A stretch of 64,000 bases of DNA from Psychrobacillus sp. NEAU-3TGS (GCF_029955155.1 NZ_JAPNOZ010000010.1:768385-832384); one strand, 5' to 3'. Positions 7,831-16,995 are shown, counted from the stretch's first letter. A program made the numbers and translations. The notes: a model not told the origin generated them from the letters alone.

Positions 7831-7961
7831 CTCAATCCCTCCTCGCTTTTTCCCTTTTGCCTGTCGGAGCAGTGACAGGTGCTTTCGCATTTCTAGTTGT
7901 CATATACACCTGTCCTTTTCCATACAATATTAAGAATATGCACAGGAAAGGAAGATGAATA

Positions 7962-8965
7962 ATGAAACTAGCTTATCTATTAAATACATTACCACACCGG
8001 GGTTTATACCCTGCTGACCGTGCGAATGCGCTGTTACCTGCTTTGAAAACATCCGATTATAAGGTTTTTGTGCCTAGTACTAATACAAGCCTTCTAAACT
8101 ATTTAGAAAAAAACATATTAAAACATATACTTTTAATAATAATGCACATTTACTAGAAGAAATGAAATCTTTTAACCCCAATTGTATAATCCATGATAGT
8201 GGAAATTCTGAAAAGGATTTAATTCGCCGTTTAAAAGCTTTGAACTGTCCACTTATTCATTTTGACGATCACGGGGATGGCGGCGCTCTAGCTGATCTTG
8301 TTTTCCAAGCATTGTATGAAAATCCAAAAGACCTTTCCAAAGAGCATTTTGTTTATGGGCTAACAGGATATATCCCATCCCAAGCAATTGTTCCTAAAAA
8401 TAATAACACGACACAGAATCCACCACATATTGTTGTCGCGTTTCCACATGAGGATCCAGAAAACTTAACATATCGAACGCTTAGACATCTTGTGCAACTT
8501 CATATTCCTTTGCAGATTAGTGTTTTAGTAGATGAGCACTACAAGCATGATATCTTGGATCTTAAACGGTTTGCACTCACTCGAAAATCGATTAAGGTTA
8601 TCCAGACAGCCACGCCGGATTCTTTTATTACTACTAGTGATATCGTCATAACTTCCGGTTCTTACATGCCTTTCTTAGTAGCACAATTCCAAATTCCATG
8701 TATTATCCTTTGTGCACACGAGGAGGAAGTGAATTACGCCTTCCCACAGGAAGGACATGGCTTCGCAAATTTAGGGCTAGGTCGGAAAATAAAACAATCG
8801 TACTTACAAAATGCCGTTATGGAAATTATACTGCATGATAATCGAAGAAAAGCTTATATCCAAAAACAAAAAAACTTTGACTTTACTCCTAATTTAGTAG
8901 AAGTAGTAGAACTGATTGAACAAACGATTGCAAATAAAAAAGCTGAAGAAGAAATCGCACGTTAA
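7962..8965 (+). pseudogene. PseG/MurG-like glycosyltransferase-fold protein, interrupted by a one-base frameshift
   Basis: Two frames join into one protein: 7962-8156 and the frame ending at 8965. The break is at an A7 tract (8107-8113); eight A residues would give a continuous product of about 335 residues. A good ribosome site (AGGAAAGGAAG) precedes ATG 7962. The protein looks like a two-domain GT-B fold of the PseG/SpsG kind: an N-terminal DRANALLPAL segment, IHFDDHGDGGALAD near residue 107, and a C-terminal domain with TSDIVITSGSYMPFLVA and a nucleotide-site-like QEGHGFANLGLG. This would suggest a role in surface sugar synthesis; the assignment is tentative. The break may be a sequencing error rather than real decay. 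Confidence 0.6.
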
Positions 8966-8976
8966 ACCCATTTTTA

Positions 8977-8985
8977 TGCTACAAT
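8977..8985 (+). promoter_or_regulatory. Extended -10 promoter before the SE1832-family gene
   Basis: TGC-TACAAT lies 27 nt upstream of the ATG at 9013. Confidence 0.4.
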
Positions 8986-9012
8986 AGGGCAAAAAGCTGA
9001 AGGTGATTATTC

Positions 9013-9195
9013 ATGACAAAAGATCAACTACAAGCGGAAATTGCTGAGTTAAAAATGGACTATATCCGATTACAAGGTGACATGGAAAAACTAGAGTCGA
9101 ATGGCCACCCCACTCAAGTAGAAAACGCCGAACGTAGATTAGCCAAAATGGAAGAAGACCTTGCAGAACTAAACAAACAGCTCGCGGCACTATAG
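9013..9195 (+). CDS. SE1832-family small coiled-coil protein
   Basis: A 60-residue, highly charged protein that is one continuous amphipathic helix with leucine/isoleucine heptads, apparently a coiled coil. It fits the small Bacillales family named after Staphylococcus epidermidis SE1832. AAGGTGAT precedes the ATG. The ABC-F gene begins 33 bp downstream on the same strand, so the two are probably co-transcribed. No function is known. Recognition rests on length and pattern only. Confidence 0.8.
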   Translation: MTKDQLQAEIAELKMDYIRLQGDMEKLESNGHPTQVENAERRLAKMEEDLAELNKQLAAL

Positions 9196-9228
9196 TCCGT
9201 TGAGCTTTCTTTTTGGAGGAAATAATAT

Positions 9229-10797
9229 ATGAGCTTATTAAATGTAGAAAATTTGGGACATACATTCGGAGATCGTACGCTTTTTAAAGAAGTTTCGTTT
9301 CGCTTGGTGGAAGGTGAACACGTTGGACTTGTTGGGGCAAACGGTGTTGGAAAATCGACATTGATGAATATTTTAACAGGGGAAATCATTTACGATGAAG
9401 GCCGTGTTGAATGGCTTCCCGGTACACATTACGGCTATTTAGATCAGCATACTCGCCTGCAACCAGGACGCTCAATGTTCGATACATTACGTGATGCATT
9501 CTTACCTCTTTATAAGAAAGAGGAAGAATTGAATGAAATCATTGCTAAAATGGCGGATGCAACGCCAGAAGAATTAGAAGTGTTACTAGAAAAAATGGCC
9601 GAAATACAAGATGTATTAGATGCCGGAGATTTTTATTCGCTAGATATGAAAGTAGAAGAAGTTGCACGCGGGCTTGGCCTAGATGCTATTGGTTTAGATC
9701 GACCTGTGGAAGCACTTTCTGGTGGTCAGCGTACGAAAGTTCTATTGGCAAAACTATTATTAGAAAAGCCAAAAGTGCTTTTATTGGACGAACCTACCAA
9801 CTATTTAGACGAAGAGCATGTTAATTGGTTATCCAATTACTTGAAGAACTATCCCTATGCATTTCTATTGATCTCCCATGATACGGAATTCATGAATGGC
9901 ATTGTCGATGTTATTTTCCACTTAGAATTCTCTAAGCTTACGCGTTACACTGCGTCATACGAAAAGTTTTTAGAGCTTGCCGAGTTGAATAAAAGACAGC
10001 ATATCGACGCTTATGAAAAGCAACAAGAATTCATTAAAAAACAAGAAGATTTCATCGCCAAAAATAAAGCACGCTATTCTACAACTGGTCGTGCAAAATC
10101 TCGACAAAAACAATTGGACCGCATCGAACGCATTGATCGTCCAGAAACCGCTGCTAAACCAGAATTCGGTTTTAAAGAATCACGTAGCTCTGGACGTTAC
10201 GTAGTCGAAGCAGAGCATTTACAAATTGGTTATGATAATCCACTCCTCCCACCACTTACATTTACCATTGAGCGTGGAGAAAAAATTGCACTTGTTGGCA
10301 TGAATGGTATCGGTAAATCGACCTTACTTAAAACAATTTTAGGTAAGATTCCTGCACTAGGCGGAAAAGTAATCCGCGGGGATTTCTTATACCCTTCTTA
10401 CTTCGAGCAAGAAGTAAAAGCTGGTAATATTACACCAATTGAATCCATTTGGGAAACTTATCCGAGTATGGAACAAAACCAAGTTCGTGCCGCTCTAGCT
10501 CGCACTGGCTTGAAAAGTGAGCATATCTCTCGCCCACTTTCTTCTTTAAGCGGTGGAGAACAAGCGAAAGTGCGTTTATGTAAGCTTATGATGGAAGAAA
10601 GTAACTGGTTAATATTCGATGAGCCGACGAACCATTTAGACATTCATGCAAAAGAAGAATTGAAACGTGCGATGAAAGAATTTAAAGGCACAATCGTCCT
10701 CGTCAGCCATGAACCTGAGTTTTATGAAGGATTAGTAACGAAAGTATGGAACGTGGAAGAATGGTTCTCTACTGGTAAAGAGGTTGTAGAAGAATAG
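9229..10797 (+). CDS. ABC-F family ATPase (YfmM-like)
   Basis: The 522-residue soluble protein has two ABC ATPase domains and no membrane segments, as in ABC-F translation factors and ribosome-protection proteins. Domain 1 shows GANGVGKST (about residue 36), ALSGGQRTK and LLLDEPTNYLD. The charged linker (about 245-310) is followed by domain 2 with GMNGIGKST, SLSGGEQAK and LIFDEPTNHLD. It most resembles the B. subtilis YfmM type by its opening residues and length; I rely on memory for that. Expected role: binding the ribosomal E site to relieve stalled or antibiotic-blocked complexes. GGAGG precedes the ATG and a strong terminator follows. Confidence 0.92.
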   Translation: MSLLNVENLGHTFGDRTLFKEVSFRLVEGEHVGLVGANGVGKSTLMNILTGEIIYDEGRVEWLPGTHYGYLDQHTRLQPGRSMFDTLRDAFLPLYKKEEELNEIIAKMADATPEELEVLLEKMAEIQDVLDAGDFYSLDMKVEEVARGLGLDAIGLDRPVEALSGGQRTKVLLAKLLLEKPKVLLLDEPTNYLDEEHVNWLSNYLKNYPYAFLLISHDTEFMNGIVDVIFHLEFSKLTRYTASYEKFLELAELNKRQHIDAYEKQQEFIKKQEDFIAKNKARYSTTGRAKSRQKQLDRIERIDRPETAAKPEFGFKESRSSGRYVVEAEHLQIGYDNPLLPPLTFTIERGEKIALVGMNGIGKSTLLKTILGKIPALGGKVIRGDFLYPSYFEQEVKAGNITPIESIWETYPSMEQNQVRAALARTGLKSEHISRPLSSLSGGEQAKVRLCKLMMEESNWLIFDEPTNHLDIHAKEELKRAMKEFKGTIVLVSHEPEFYEGLVTKVWNVEEWFSTGKEVVEE

Positions 10798-10807
10798 TAT
10801 TTTGGTG

Positions 10808-10836
10808 ACCCCAAGCATTTTGCGCTTGGGGTTTTT
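10808..10836 (+). terminator. ABC-F terminator
   Basis: ACCCCAAGC (10808-10816) pairs with GCTTGGGGT (10824-10832), followed by TTTT. Confidence 0.88.
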
Positions 10837-10983
10837 GGTTGGATATGTGCAGATACTGTGTAGAATTGCTTCGGAATCACCCCATAACGCCCGCGCATTC
10901 CTAGCAACTACAAAAAGAAAAACTGCAAGCACCTTTTCCTAATCACTATGGCATGTAGGCATGATGAGTGAAATCTCGTACAT

Positions 10984-11439
10984 GATAGGGATAATACGTC
11001 ATAAGACAGGGCTATTAAGTGTCCACTGGGATTTTCGCTACAGGGTGGACGCTTTCCGCGGGCACGGCTTCAATCTCCTCGTCGCTCACGCTCCTGTGGG
11101 GCTTTCAGCTCATGCTTTTCCCGCCGGAGTCGCCACCCTTTCGCTACAATCCAGTAAGTTTGCTAATTACTAAGAAATGATGCACTAGTTCTCGTACTAT
11201 ATTGTTTTCTATAGGAAAAATCTATGAATAACTGAATAAGACTTACTTTAGTGATGATTAGCAAGTTCGATTGATTGAAGCGCAAGGCGGCGACTCCTGT
11301 GGGATTAGCGAGACAGGTGAGACCCCGCACGTAGCCTTAGCGGAGGAGGAGGCTCACCTCTCGCCCCACGGAAAGCGTCCGCCTGGAGCGGAAATCATGG
11401 CGGACATCTTAGTATCTTTACGACGCATTATCCCTATAC
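10984..11439. repeat. Composite palindromic element, copy A
   Basis: This is a 455-bp imperfect palindrome between convergent genes. The terminal inverted repeats are 10984-11007 (GATAGGGATAATACGTCATA...) and 11417-11438 (reverse complement ATAGGGATAATGCGTCGTAAA). The left core, 11028-11153 (ends GGGATTTTCGCTACAGGGTG / CGCTACAATCC), is the plus form. The right core, 11271-11404, is the same family in reverse orientation. An inner pair, TTTGCTAAT near 11159 and ATTAGCAA near 11257, flanks the AT-rich centre. Open frames across it (10961-11173, 11271-11516) are not genes. Confidence 0.85.
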
Positions 11440-11520
11440 CACGCACAATATACAAAACTCCATATTTTATATTATTAGAGAAAGTTATCCACATACCATT
11501 TTTGTTAGTTTTGTAAGCAA

Positions 11521-11561
11521 CAAAAAAAAGCCTCCCCTGCCACTCTCGAACAAGGGAAGCT
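11521..11561 (-). terminator. Sigma-factor gene terminator
   Basis: On the minus strand an 11-bp stem including G-U pairs (11561-11551 with 11539-11529) is followed by eight T residues. Confidence 0.85.
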
Positions 11562-11569
11562 CTTTCACA

Positions 11570-12118
11570 TTACACTAAAACTAATGAATCTTTTGCAACT
11601 TCATCACTCATGATGAGCTCTTTTAGACGTTGCTTCGCTCTAAATAATCTTGATTTTACTGTACCGATGGAAACTTTCATCACTTCTGCAATTTCCATCA
11701 GTGAAAATTGATGTACGTAGAAATACATCACTGTTTTTTGGTAGATGCCATCTAATTCAGCAACTTTGGAACGAATAATTTCTCCTACATCTTCTTTCTC
11801 CAACTGCTCTTCTACAGATAAAACATCCGCAGCAATTAAATCCAATAAAGAAATATCTAGTTGCTCTGGTTGGTTGGCAACGTATTTGCTACGTCTTACT
11901 TGTTTACGGTATCTGTCGCGGAAAGTATTCATACAAATAGTCGTTAACCAAGCTTTTACATGGTCCACTTCTTTCATATAGGATTCGTATCGTACAACTT
12001 TCATCCATACTTCTTGCATTAAATCTTCTGCATCTATTTGATTTTTAGTTAGTTTCAAGCATAAGTAATATATGTATCGGTTATATTCTTCGTAAATATT
12101 TTCAATTTGAACTTGCAT
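11570..12118 (-). CDS. ECF-type RNA polymerase sigma factor
   Basis: 182 residues. Region 2 is at about residues 8-80, with DAEDLMQEVWMKV for core binding and DHVKAWLTTICMNTFRDRYRK for -10 recognition; region 4 is at about 120-175, with FSLMEIAEVMKVSIGTVKSRL as the -35 helix-turn-helix. There is no region 1.1 or 3, so it belongs to the extracytoplasmic-function group. GGAGGAATAAAAA precedes the ATG. No anti-sigma gene adjoins it: upstream lies a repeat element, and downstream lies its own terminator. Its control therefore cannot be read from the context. It is an orphan compared with SigW, SigV or SigM loci. Confidence 0.93.
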   Translation of the reverse strand: MQVQIENIYEEYNRYIYYLCLKLTKNQIDAEDLMQEVWMKVVRYESYMKEVDHVKAWLTTICMNTFRDRYRKQVRRSKYVANQPEQLDISLLDLIAADVLSVEEQLEKEDVGEIIRSKVAELDGIYQKTVMYFYVHQFSLMEIAEVMKVSIGTVKSRLFRAKQRLKELIMSDEVAKDSLVLV

Positions 12119-12269
12119 TTTTTATTCCTCCGCTCGGCTTTTCTTTATAACTCTATAATGCCAAATCCGAACCTTACCCTCTATCGTATTCTCTTTCAAT
12201 ATAATTACAATCGTGTAAGTTAAAAAAATGCAAACGCCTATGTCTGCAATAAAATTGGTATGTCGAGCA

Positions 12270-12755
12270 TAATAGAGAAACCGTGCGGTAGTGAGTTGAA
12301 TGAAGTGTCCGCTAGGATTTCCGCTACAGGGCGTACGCTTTCCGCCGGCTGGAGTCCACGCCCTTTCGCTCCAATCCATCATAATAGCTAACAACTCAAC
12401 CTTTACTCTTTCCATTCAGAGCAACAAACTAGTCGCTGAAAGTAACTAAATTAGCAGGAAAGCAATCAAATCGTAAAAGAACAAGTTTACTTCTAAAAGC
12501 GATAATTATTAAGCGATGCTATCCTAATAAATGGTTGAGTAATTCGAGCTTTATCCTGCTAAATGCGGATACTAAATGAGCAAGAAATTCCTATTGATTG
12601 TAGCGCAAGGCGGCGACACCTGCGGGATCAGCGGGACAGGTGAGACCCCGCAGGAGCGTGCGACGAGGAGGCTCACCGCCCGCCCCGCGGTAAGCGTCCG
12701 CCTGGAGCGGAAATCAATTGCCTTTGCCGTATCTCTTACGTCGCAGTTTACTTAT
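12270..12755. repeat. Composite palindromic element, copy B (left core truncated)
   Basis: The left end reads AATAGAGAAACCGTGCGGTA (from 12271), and the right end TTACGTCGCAGTTTACTTAT (12736-12755). The left core, 12314-12378, keeps both ends but lacks the middle 55-60 bp; the right core, 12594-12716, is full length and inverted. Between them, 12419-12505 carries a degenerate 20-nt phased array. It fills the 700-bp gap between the sigma factor and the CNNM gene; there is no convincing gene in it. Confidence 0.75.
12419..12505 (+). repeat. Degenerate 20-nt phased repeat
   Basis: AGCAAC at 12420, AGTAAC at 12441, AGCAATC at 12461 and AACAAG near 12480 are spaced 21, 20 and about 20 nt, with a last AGCGATAA near 12498. 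The words match the minus-strand words GAGCAAC and GAAAGCAAT of the array at 4838-5005. Confidence 0.5.
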
Positions 12756-12818
12756 ACTGATCGATAAGCCATAGAACTTTTAATTCCCTAAGCCAAAAGA
12801 AAAACGCAAAAGGAAGTA

Positions 12819-14084
12819 TTACTCCTCTTGCGCTTCATCAACTGCTGGTTCTTCTCTTTTTGTAATCGTTAATGTCACAATTCGGCTACGATCCATTTCA
12901 TTAATCTCGATTAATAAATTCTCGTAAGTAAATTGCTCGCCTTCTACTGGAACATGCCCTAGCTGATCCAGTACGAATCCTCCGATTGTTTCATTTTCGT
13001 TTACGATAGATAGATCGAACAGTAAATTTACTTCTTCTATTTCTACGCGACCAGCGCAGATTAGACGACTTTCCGTCATTTCATGAATTAATATTTCTTC
13101 ATCGTCGTCTGTTTCGTCTTCTATTTCTTGCCCAATCATTTCTTCGATTAAATCTTCATGGGTTACAATTCCAAGCGTACCCCCGTATTCATCTAACACA
13201 ATTGCCATATGCTTTTTATGCGTGAGCATCAGTTCAAATACTTTTTCCACACTTAAATTTTGCACGACAAACAGTGGTTCCCTATCAATAAGCGTTTCTA
13301 GTTTTAACGATGAGTCCATAGACCATTCGATCAGCTTTTTCGAATAGAACATCCCAACTACCGTGTCTAAATTTTCATCATACACAGGATATCTCGTATA
13401 AGAATGCTCGAGTATCGTATCTCGCACTTCTTCGTATGTAGATTCTATCGATAATGCCACCATTTCGGTACGATGTGTAAATAATACGTCCGATACATCT
13501 TTATTTGGAAAATCCAGTATACCTTTTATTCGCTCGGATTCCTCTTCTTCAAATGTGCCATCTGTAGATGCTATGTCAACCATATTCAACAGTTCTTCTT
13601 TCGTAATGATTGTTTCCTTCACGGCACCTTTTGAACCTATACGGATCATCATATTGATAAATGCAGCAACTAAAAACGATAACGGTCGTAGTAAAACGAT
13701 CAATAATCGAATCATCGGAGCCACAATATACACAATTCTTTCCGAAAAAGTAGCAGCGATTGTTTTTGGTAATACTTCTGCAAATAATATAATAATCACG
13801 GTCAGTATGATCACAGACCAAACAATATTCCAACCATGACTTTCCGCAATGAAAATAACTAAGACAGTCATGGCTACATTCGCAATCGTGTTCCCTATTA
13901 ATATCGTAACAATCATTCGGTCCGACTTTAATAAAAGAACGAGCAATCTTTCCGCTGCTCGGTCACCTTGTTCAGCTCGCAGTCGGACCTTCATCCTATT
14001 TACTGTCATTAAAGCGGTTTCACTTCCCGATAAAAAGAATGAAACCAGTAATGCAAATGCTAAAAGTACAAATTCTATGTACAA
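12819..14084 (-). CDS. CNNM/CorC (hemolysin-family) transmembrane protein with CBS domains
   Basis: 421 residues: a DUF21/CNNM membrane domain with an N-terminal helix and about three more (residues 1-170, including SGSETALMTVNRMKVR and LFAEVLPKTIAATF), then a CBS pair (about 200-325, FTHRTEMVALS and YTRYPVYDENLDTVVG), then a CorC_HlyC domain (about 340-410, AGRVEIEEVN, GGFVLDQLGHVP). The family exports or protects against Mg2+ or Co2+ (MpfA, YhdP, CorC types); haemolysis is a historical label. The start is TTG at 14084 after AGGAGGATACAAAA. It is a single gene upstream of repeat copy B. Confidence 0.9.
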   Translation of the reverse strand: MYIEFVLLAFALLVSFFLSGSETALMTVNRMKVRLRAEQGDRAAERLLVLLLKSDRMIVTILIGNTIANVAMTVLVIFIAESHGWNIVWSVIILTVIIILFAEVLPKTIAATFSERIVYIVAPMIRLLIVLLRPLSFLVAAFINMMIRIGSKGAVKETIITKEELLNMVDIASTDGTFEEEESERIKGILDFPNKDVSDVLFTHRTEMVALSIESTYEEVRDTILEHSYTRYPVYDENLDTVVGMFYSKKLIEWSMDSSLKLETLIDREPLFVVQNLSVEKVFELMLTHKKHMAIVLDEYGGTLGIVTHEDLIEEMIGQEIEDETDDDEEILIHEMTESRLICAGRVEIEEVNLLFDLSIVNENETIGGFVLDQLGHVPVEGEQFTYENLLIEINEMDRSRIVTLTITKREEPAVDEAQEE

Positions 14085-14217
14085 TTTTGTATCCTCCTAA
14101 AATAATAACATAGTTCCGTATTTCTTTTTACTACTATAGCACACTACGATTTTAGTTGTCACAATTCTTATGCTATACTATTTCTATTCACGAAATTTCA
14201 TGAAAAGAGGGATCCAA

Positions 14218-15615
14218 GTGAGTCATTTAACAGCATTAAATAATTACTTTACAGAAAAACGCGAAGCACATTTAGAAGAATTAAAACAGTTTTTACGCAT
14301 ACCAAGTATCTCTTCTTTATCAGAACATAAAGCAGATATGCAAAAGGGTGCTGAGTGGCTAGCTGACTCATGCACAAAAGCGGGCTTAGAAAATGTAATC
14401 ATCGATAAAACAAAGGGCCATCCTGTCGTATATGCGGATTGGTTACATGCTGAAGGCAAACCAACAATCCTTGTATATGGCCATTATGATGTACAACCTG
14501 TTGATCCACTGAACCTTTGGGAATCAGAGCCGTTTGAACCTGAAGTCCGTGACAACAAGCTATTTGCTCGTGGTGCTAGTGACGATAAAGGTCAAGTGTT
14601 CATGCATGTAAAAGCAGTAGAAGCACTTCTTCAAACAGAGGGTGCACTTCCAGTTAACGTAAAATTTTTAATAGAGGGCGAAGAAGAAGTTGGCAGTCCA
14701 AACTTAGAAGTCTATATTGAAGAAAACAAAGCCAAACTCGCTGCAGACGTCATCGTTATTTCTGATACTGGTATGCAAGGTCCAGGACAACCTGCTGTAT
14801 GCTACGGGTTACGTGGTCTTTGCGGCGTTCAAATCGACGTAAAAGGAGCTAAAGGTGACCTACACTCTGGACTTTACGGAGGCGGAGTTCAAAACTCTAT
14901 TCATGCACTCGTATCGGTATTAGACTCTTTCCGTGACGCTGAAGGTACTATTCAAGTAGAAGGATTTTATGAGAATGTACGTCCCCTACTTGATGAGGAA
15001 CGTGAAGCGTATAAAGCACTTGGCTTTGACGAAGAAGAATTGAAAAAAGAAGTTGGAGTCGAGGAGCTTTTCGGTGAGAAAGGTTTTTCTCATTTAGAAC
15101 GTGTTTGGGCTCGCCCAACGCTTGAAGTGAATGGTGTATTTGGAGGATTTTCTGGAGAAGGCATTAAAACAGTATTACCAAGTGAAGCTGGAGCAAAAAT
15201 TACTTGCCGTTTAGTGCCAGACCAAGATCCGGACGAAATCGTTGCGAAATTAAAAGCGCATATCGAAAAAAATAAACCGACCGGTGTTACAGTTACGGTC
15301 ACTGAATTTGATAAAGGTAAACCATTTATCACTCCTTTTGATCATCCTGCTATTCAAGCAGCTGGTCGTAGTTACGAAAAAGTGTATCATGTTCCAACAG
15401 CATACACACGGGGTGGCGGTTCTATCCCAATCGTAGCTGCTTTCGATGAAATACTTGGCTTACCTGTAGTATTAATGGGCTTCGGTTTATCATCTGAAAA
15501 TTTCCATGCACCAAATGAGCATTTCCATTTAGAAAACTTTGACCAAGGGCTGAGAGTTATTGGTGATTATTACTACGAACTAGCAGATCTAACTAAAGAG
15601 CAACTAAAAAAATAA
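14218..15615 (+). CDS. M20 family dipeptidase
   Basis: The start is GTG 14218, placed by AAGAGGGATC 7 nt upstream; the frame also runs back to 14170 without a ribosome site. The 465-residue product has the M20 dinuclear zinc site: LVYGHYDVQP (His and bridging-side Asp, about residue 88), RGASDDKGQ (bridging Asp), EGEEEVGSP (catalytic Glu and ligand), SDTG, and a late GFGLSSENFHAPNEH His ligand. The lid/dimerisation domain lies between. This layout matches ArgE/DapE/CPG2-type dipeptidases that hydrolyse small peptides in the cytosol. It is expressed alone and ends at a bidirectional terminator shared with the nitroreductase. Confidence 0.93.
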   Translation: MSHLTALNNYFTEKREAHLEELKQFLRIPSISSLSEHKADMQKGAEWLADSCTKAGLENVIIDKTKGHPVVYADWLHAEGKPTILVYGHYDVQPVDPLNLWESEPFEPEVRDNKLFARGASDDKGQVFMHVKAVEALLQTEGALPVNVKFLIEGEEEVGSPNLEVYIEENKAKLAADVIVISDTGMQGPGQPAVCYGLRGLCGVQIDVKGAKGDLHSGLYGGGVQNSIHALVSVLDSFRDAEGTIQVEGFYENVRPLLDEEREAYKALGFDEEELKKEVGVEELFGEKGFSHLERVWARPTLEVNGVFGGFSGEGIKTVLPSEAGAKITCRLVPDQDPDEIVAKLKAHIEKNKPTGVTVTVTEFDKGKPFITPFDHPAIQAAGRSYEKVYHVPTAYTRGGGSIPIVAAFDEILGLPVVLMGFGLSSENFHAPNEHFHLENFDQGLRVIGDYYYELADLTKEQLKK

Positions 15616-15633
15616 AGCATCCTATGCTAAAAC

Positions 15634-15673
15634 AAAATAGAGCTATCCCCTGTTGAGGAGATAGCTCTATTTT
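15634..15673. terminator. Bidirectional terminator, M20 dipeptidase/nitroreductase
   Basis: AAAATAGAGCTATC (15634-15647) pairs perfectly with GATAGCTCTATTTT (15660-15673); A and T tracts on the two sides serve both converging genes. Confidence 0.9.
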
Positions 15674-16244
15674 ATTCACCAAATATCGTAATTAATTCAT
15701 CGACATGTTTTCGTTCTTTCGGTTTTGGCATTTCATCAAAATAGCCAACCTGTAACATACTAATGATGCGTTCCCCTTGTTTTACTCCAAGTGCTTCACG
15801 GAATTTAGGATTATCTAAAAAGCCTGGTGTTTTCCAGCATGAACCAATGCCACGATCCCAAGCAAGCAATTGGATGTTTTGAATAAGCATACTTGCAGCA
15901 GCATAGTCTTCTAAACGCTCTTTTTGACGTGCATCTTCCGGGACAATAACAAAAATATAGCCTCCCGGACTTTTAAACTTTTTCATTTGTTTTTCTAATT
16001 CTTCATCCGACAGCTCTTTCCACTTCGGGATTGCAAATTCTTTCAACACTTCATATAAATCTAAAAGCTCTTTCCCGCAAGCAACGACGAAACGCCAAGG
16101 CTGTCTATTTTGATGATTCGGTGCCCAAGTAGAATCTTCCATAATAGAAAGTAAAGTATCTTTTTCAACGGGTTGTCCATTAAATGCCTTGATCGACCTT
16201 CTTTGAATAATTGCATCACGAATAGTTAATGATTGTTGCATCAT
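15672..16244 (-). CDS. Nitroreductase family protein
   Basis: I set the start at ATG 16244 because AAGGGAG lies upstream and family members begin close to IRDAIIQRRSIKAFN; an earlier ATG at 16292 has no ribosome site. The 190-residue protein has the FMN-binding opening RRSIKAFNGQPV, APNHQNRQPWRFVV (about 36-50), and AWDRGIGSCWKTPGF near residue 135, which is the usual phosphate/FMN contact region. Nitroreductase-fold enzymes reduce nitroaromatics, quinones or flavins with NAD(P)H as dimers. It closes on the terminator it shares with the dipeptidase. The physiological substrate is unknown. Confidence 0.88.
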   Translation of the reverse strand: MMQQSLTIRDAIIQRRSIKAFNGQPVEKDTLLSIMEDSTWAPNHQNRQPWRFVVACGKELLDLYEVLKEFAIPKWKELSDEELEKQMKKFKSPGGYIFVIVPEDARQKERLEDYAAASMLIQNIQLLAWDRGIGSCWKTPGFLDNPKFREALGVKQGERIISMLQVGYFDEMPKPKERKHVDELITIFGE

Positions 16245-16356
16245 TGTATGAAAAACTCCCTTTTCTATAGCATCCATTATTACTAACATCATACCAATTA
16301 AAACGTTATATTAAAAGGCTTGCTATTTTACATAAAAACAGTTTCGAGGTGATCAT

Positions 16357-16929
16357 ATGATTCTTTATTGGTTAACCAGTTATTTTATAGGAACCTTTCT
16401 TACTGCTTGGTGGATTGGAAAATGGAAAAAAACGGACTTAACTAAAATGCGTAGCGGCAACTTAGGAGCAAGAAATGCAGGTGCTGTTCTTGGGAAAACG
16501 GCATTTTTATTGACTTTTTTAGGAGATGCGCTGAAAGGGGTGCTTATCCTCTATATTGGCTTTTATTATCATTTTTCTTTCGAGGTTATTGCCATTGGAG
16601 GGTTATTAGGGATTGTCGGTCATATGTTTCCTTTCTGGCTCCACTTTAAGGGCGGTAAAGGAATCGCTACTTTTATAGGAGTAGCACTCGTTTTAGATCC
16701 ATCGTTATTTGGGGTCATGGCCATATGTTTTGTACTAGTAATCGCATTATTAAGAAGTGCAACATTAAGTATGTCCATCGCCTTTAGTGCATATGCTATT
16801 TTATGCTGGATAGTTCCTACTTTTTCCCATCTCTCTCCACTTTCAATTGCAATTCTTCTCATTCTATATCGTCACCGATTGGATATTTTAGAATCTTGGA
16901 ATGCGCGTTGGTGGAAATCCACGAAATAA
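16357..16929 (+). CDS. PlsY-type glycerol-3-phosphate acyltransferase paralogue
   Basis: A 190-residue integral membrane protein with five or six hydrophobic helices. PlsY motif 1 appears as SGNLGARNAG instead of the usual SGNxGxTN, and motif 2 as GHMFPFWLHFKGGKGIAT, well conserved. The motif 3 region is weak (RHRLDILESW). PlsY moves acyl groups from acyl-phosphate to glycerol-3-phosphate, the first step of phospholipid synthesis. The Thr-to-Arg change in motif 1 marks a divergent paralogue, and activity is uncertain. CGAGGTGAT precedes the ATG. DegV, a fatty-acid-binding protein, follows about 100 bp downstream, a fitting lipid-related neighbour. Confidence 0.8.
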   Translation: MILYWLTSYFIGTFLTAWWIGKWKKTDLTKMRSGNLGARNAGAVLGKTAFLLTFLGDALKGVLILYIGFYYHFSFEVIAIGGLLGIVGHMFPFWLHFKGGKGIATFIGVALVLDPSLFGVMAICFVLVIALLRSATLSMSIAFSAYAILCWIVPTFSHLSPLSIAILLILYRHRLDILESWNARWWKSTK

Positions 16930-16986
16930 TTACTATTTGCTTAATAGTATTTTTCTAGAATCATGTGTATTGTAAACGGATACATA

Positions 16987-16995
16987 TGCTATAAT
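16987..16995 (+). promoter_or_regulatory. Extended -10 promoter of the DegV gene
   Basis: TGC-TATAAT lies 39 nt upstream of the chosen start. The -35 is poor. Confidence 0.45.

Noticed and set aside
10961..11516. Open frames 10961-11173 and 11271-11516
   Set aside because: They run through copy A of the palindromic element, recur in copy D, and have no ribosome site or family resemblance.
12122..12767. Open frames 12122-12415 (minus) and 12576-12767 (plus)
   Set aside because: Both are made of copy B repeat sequence.
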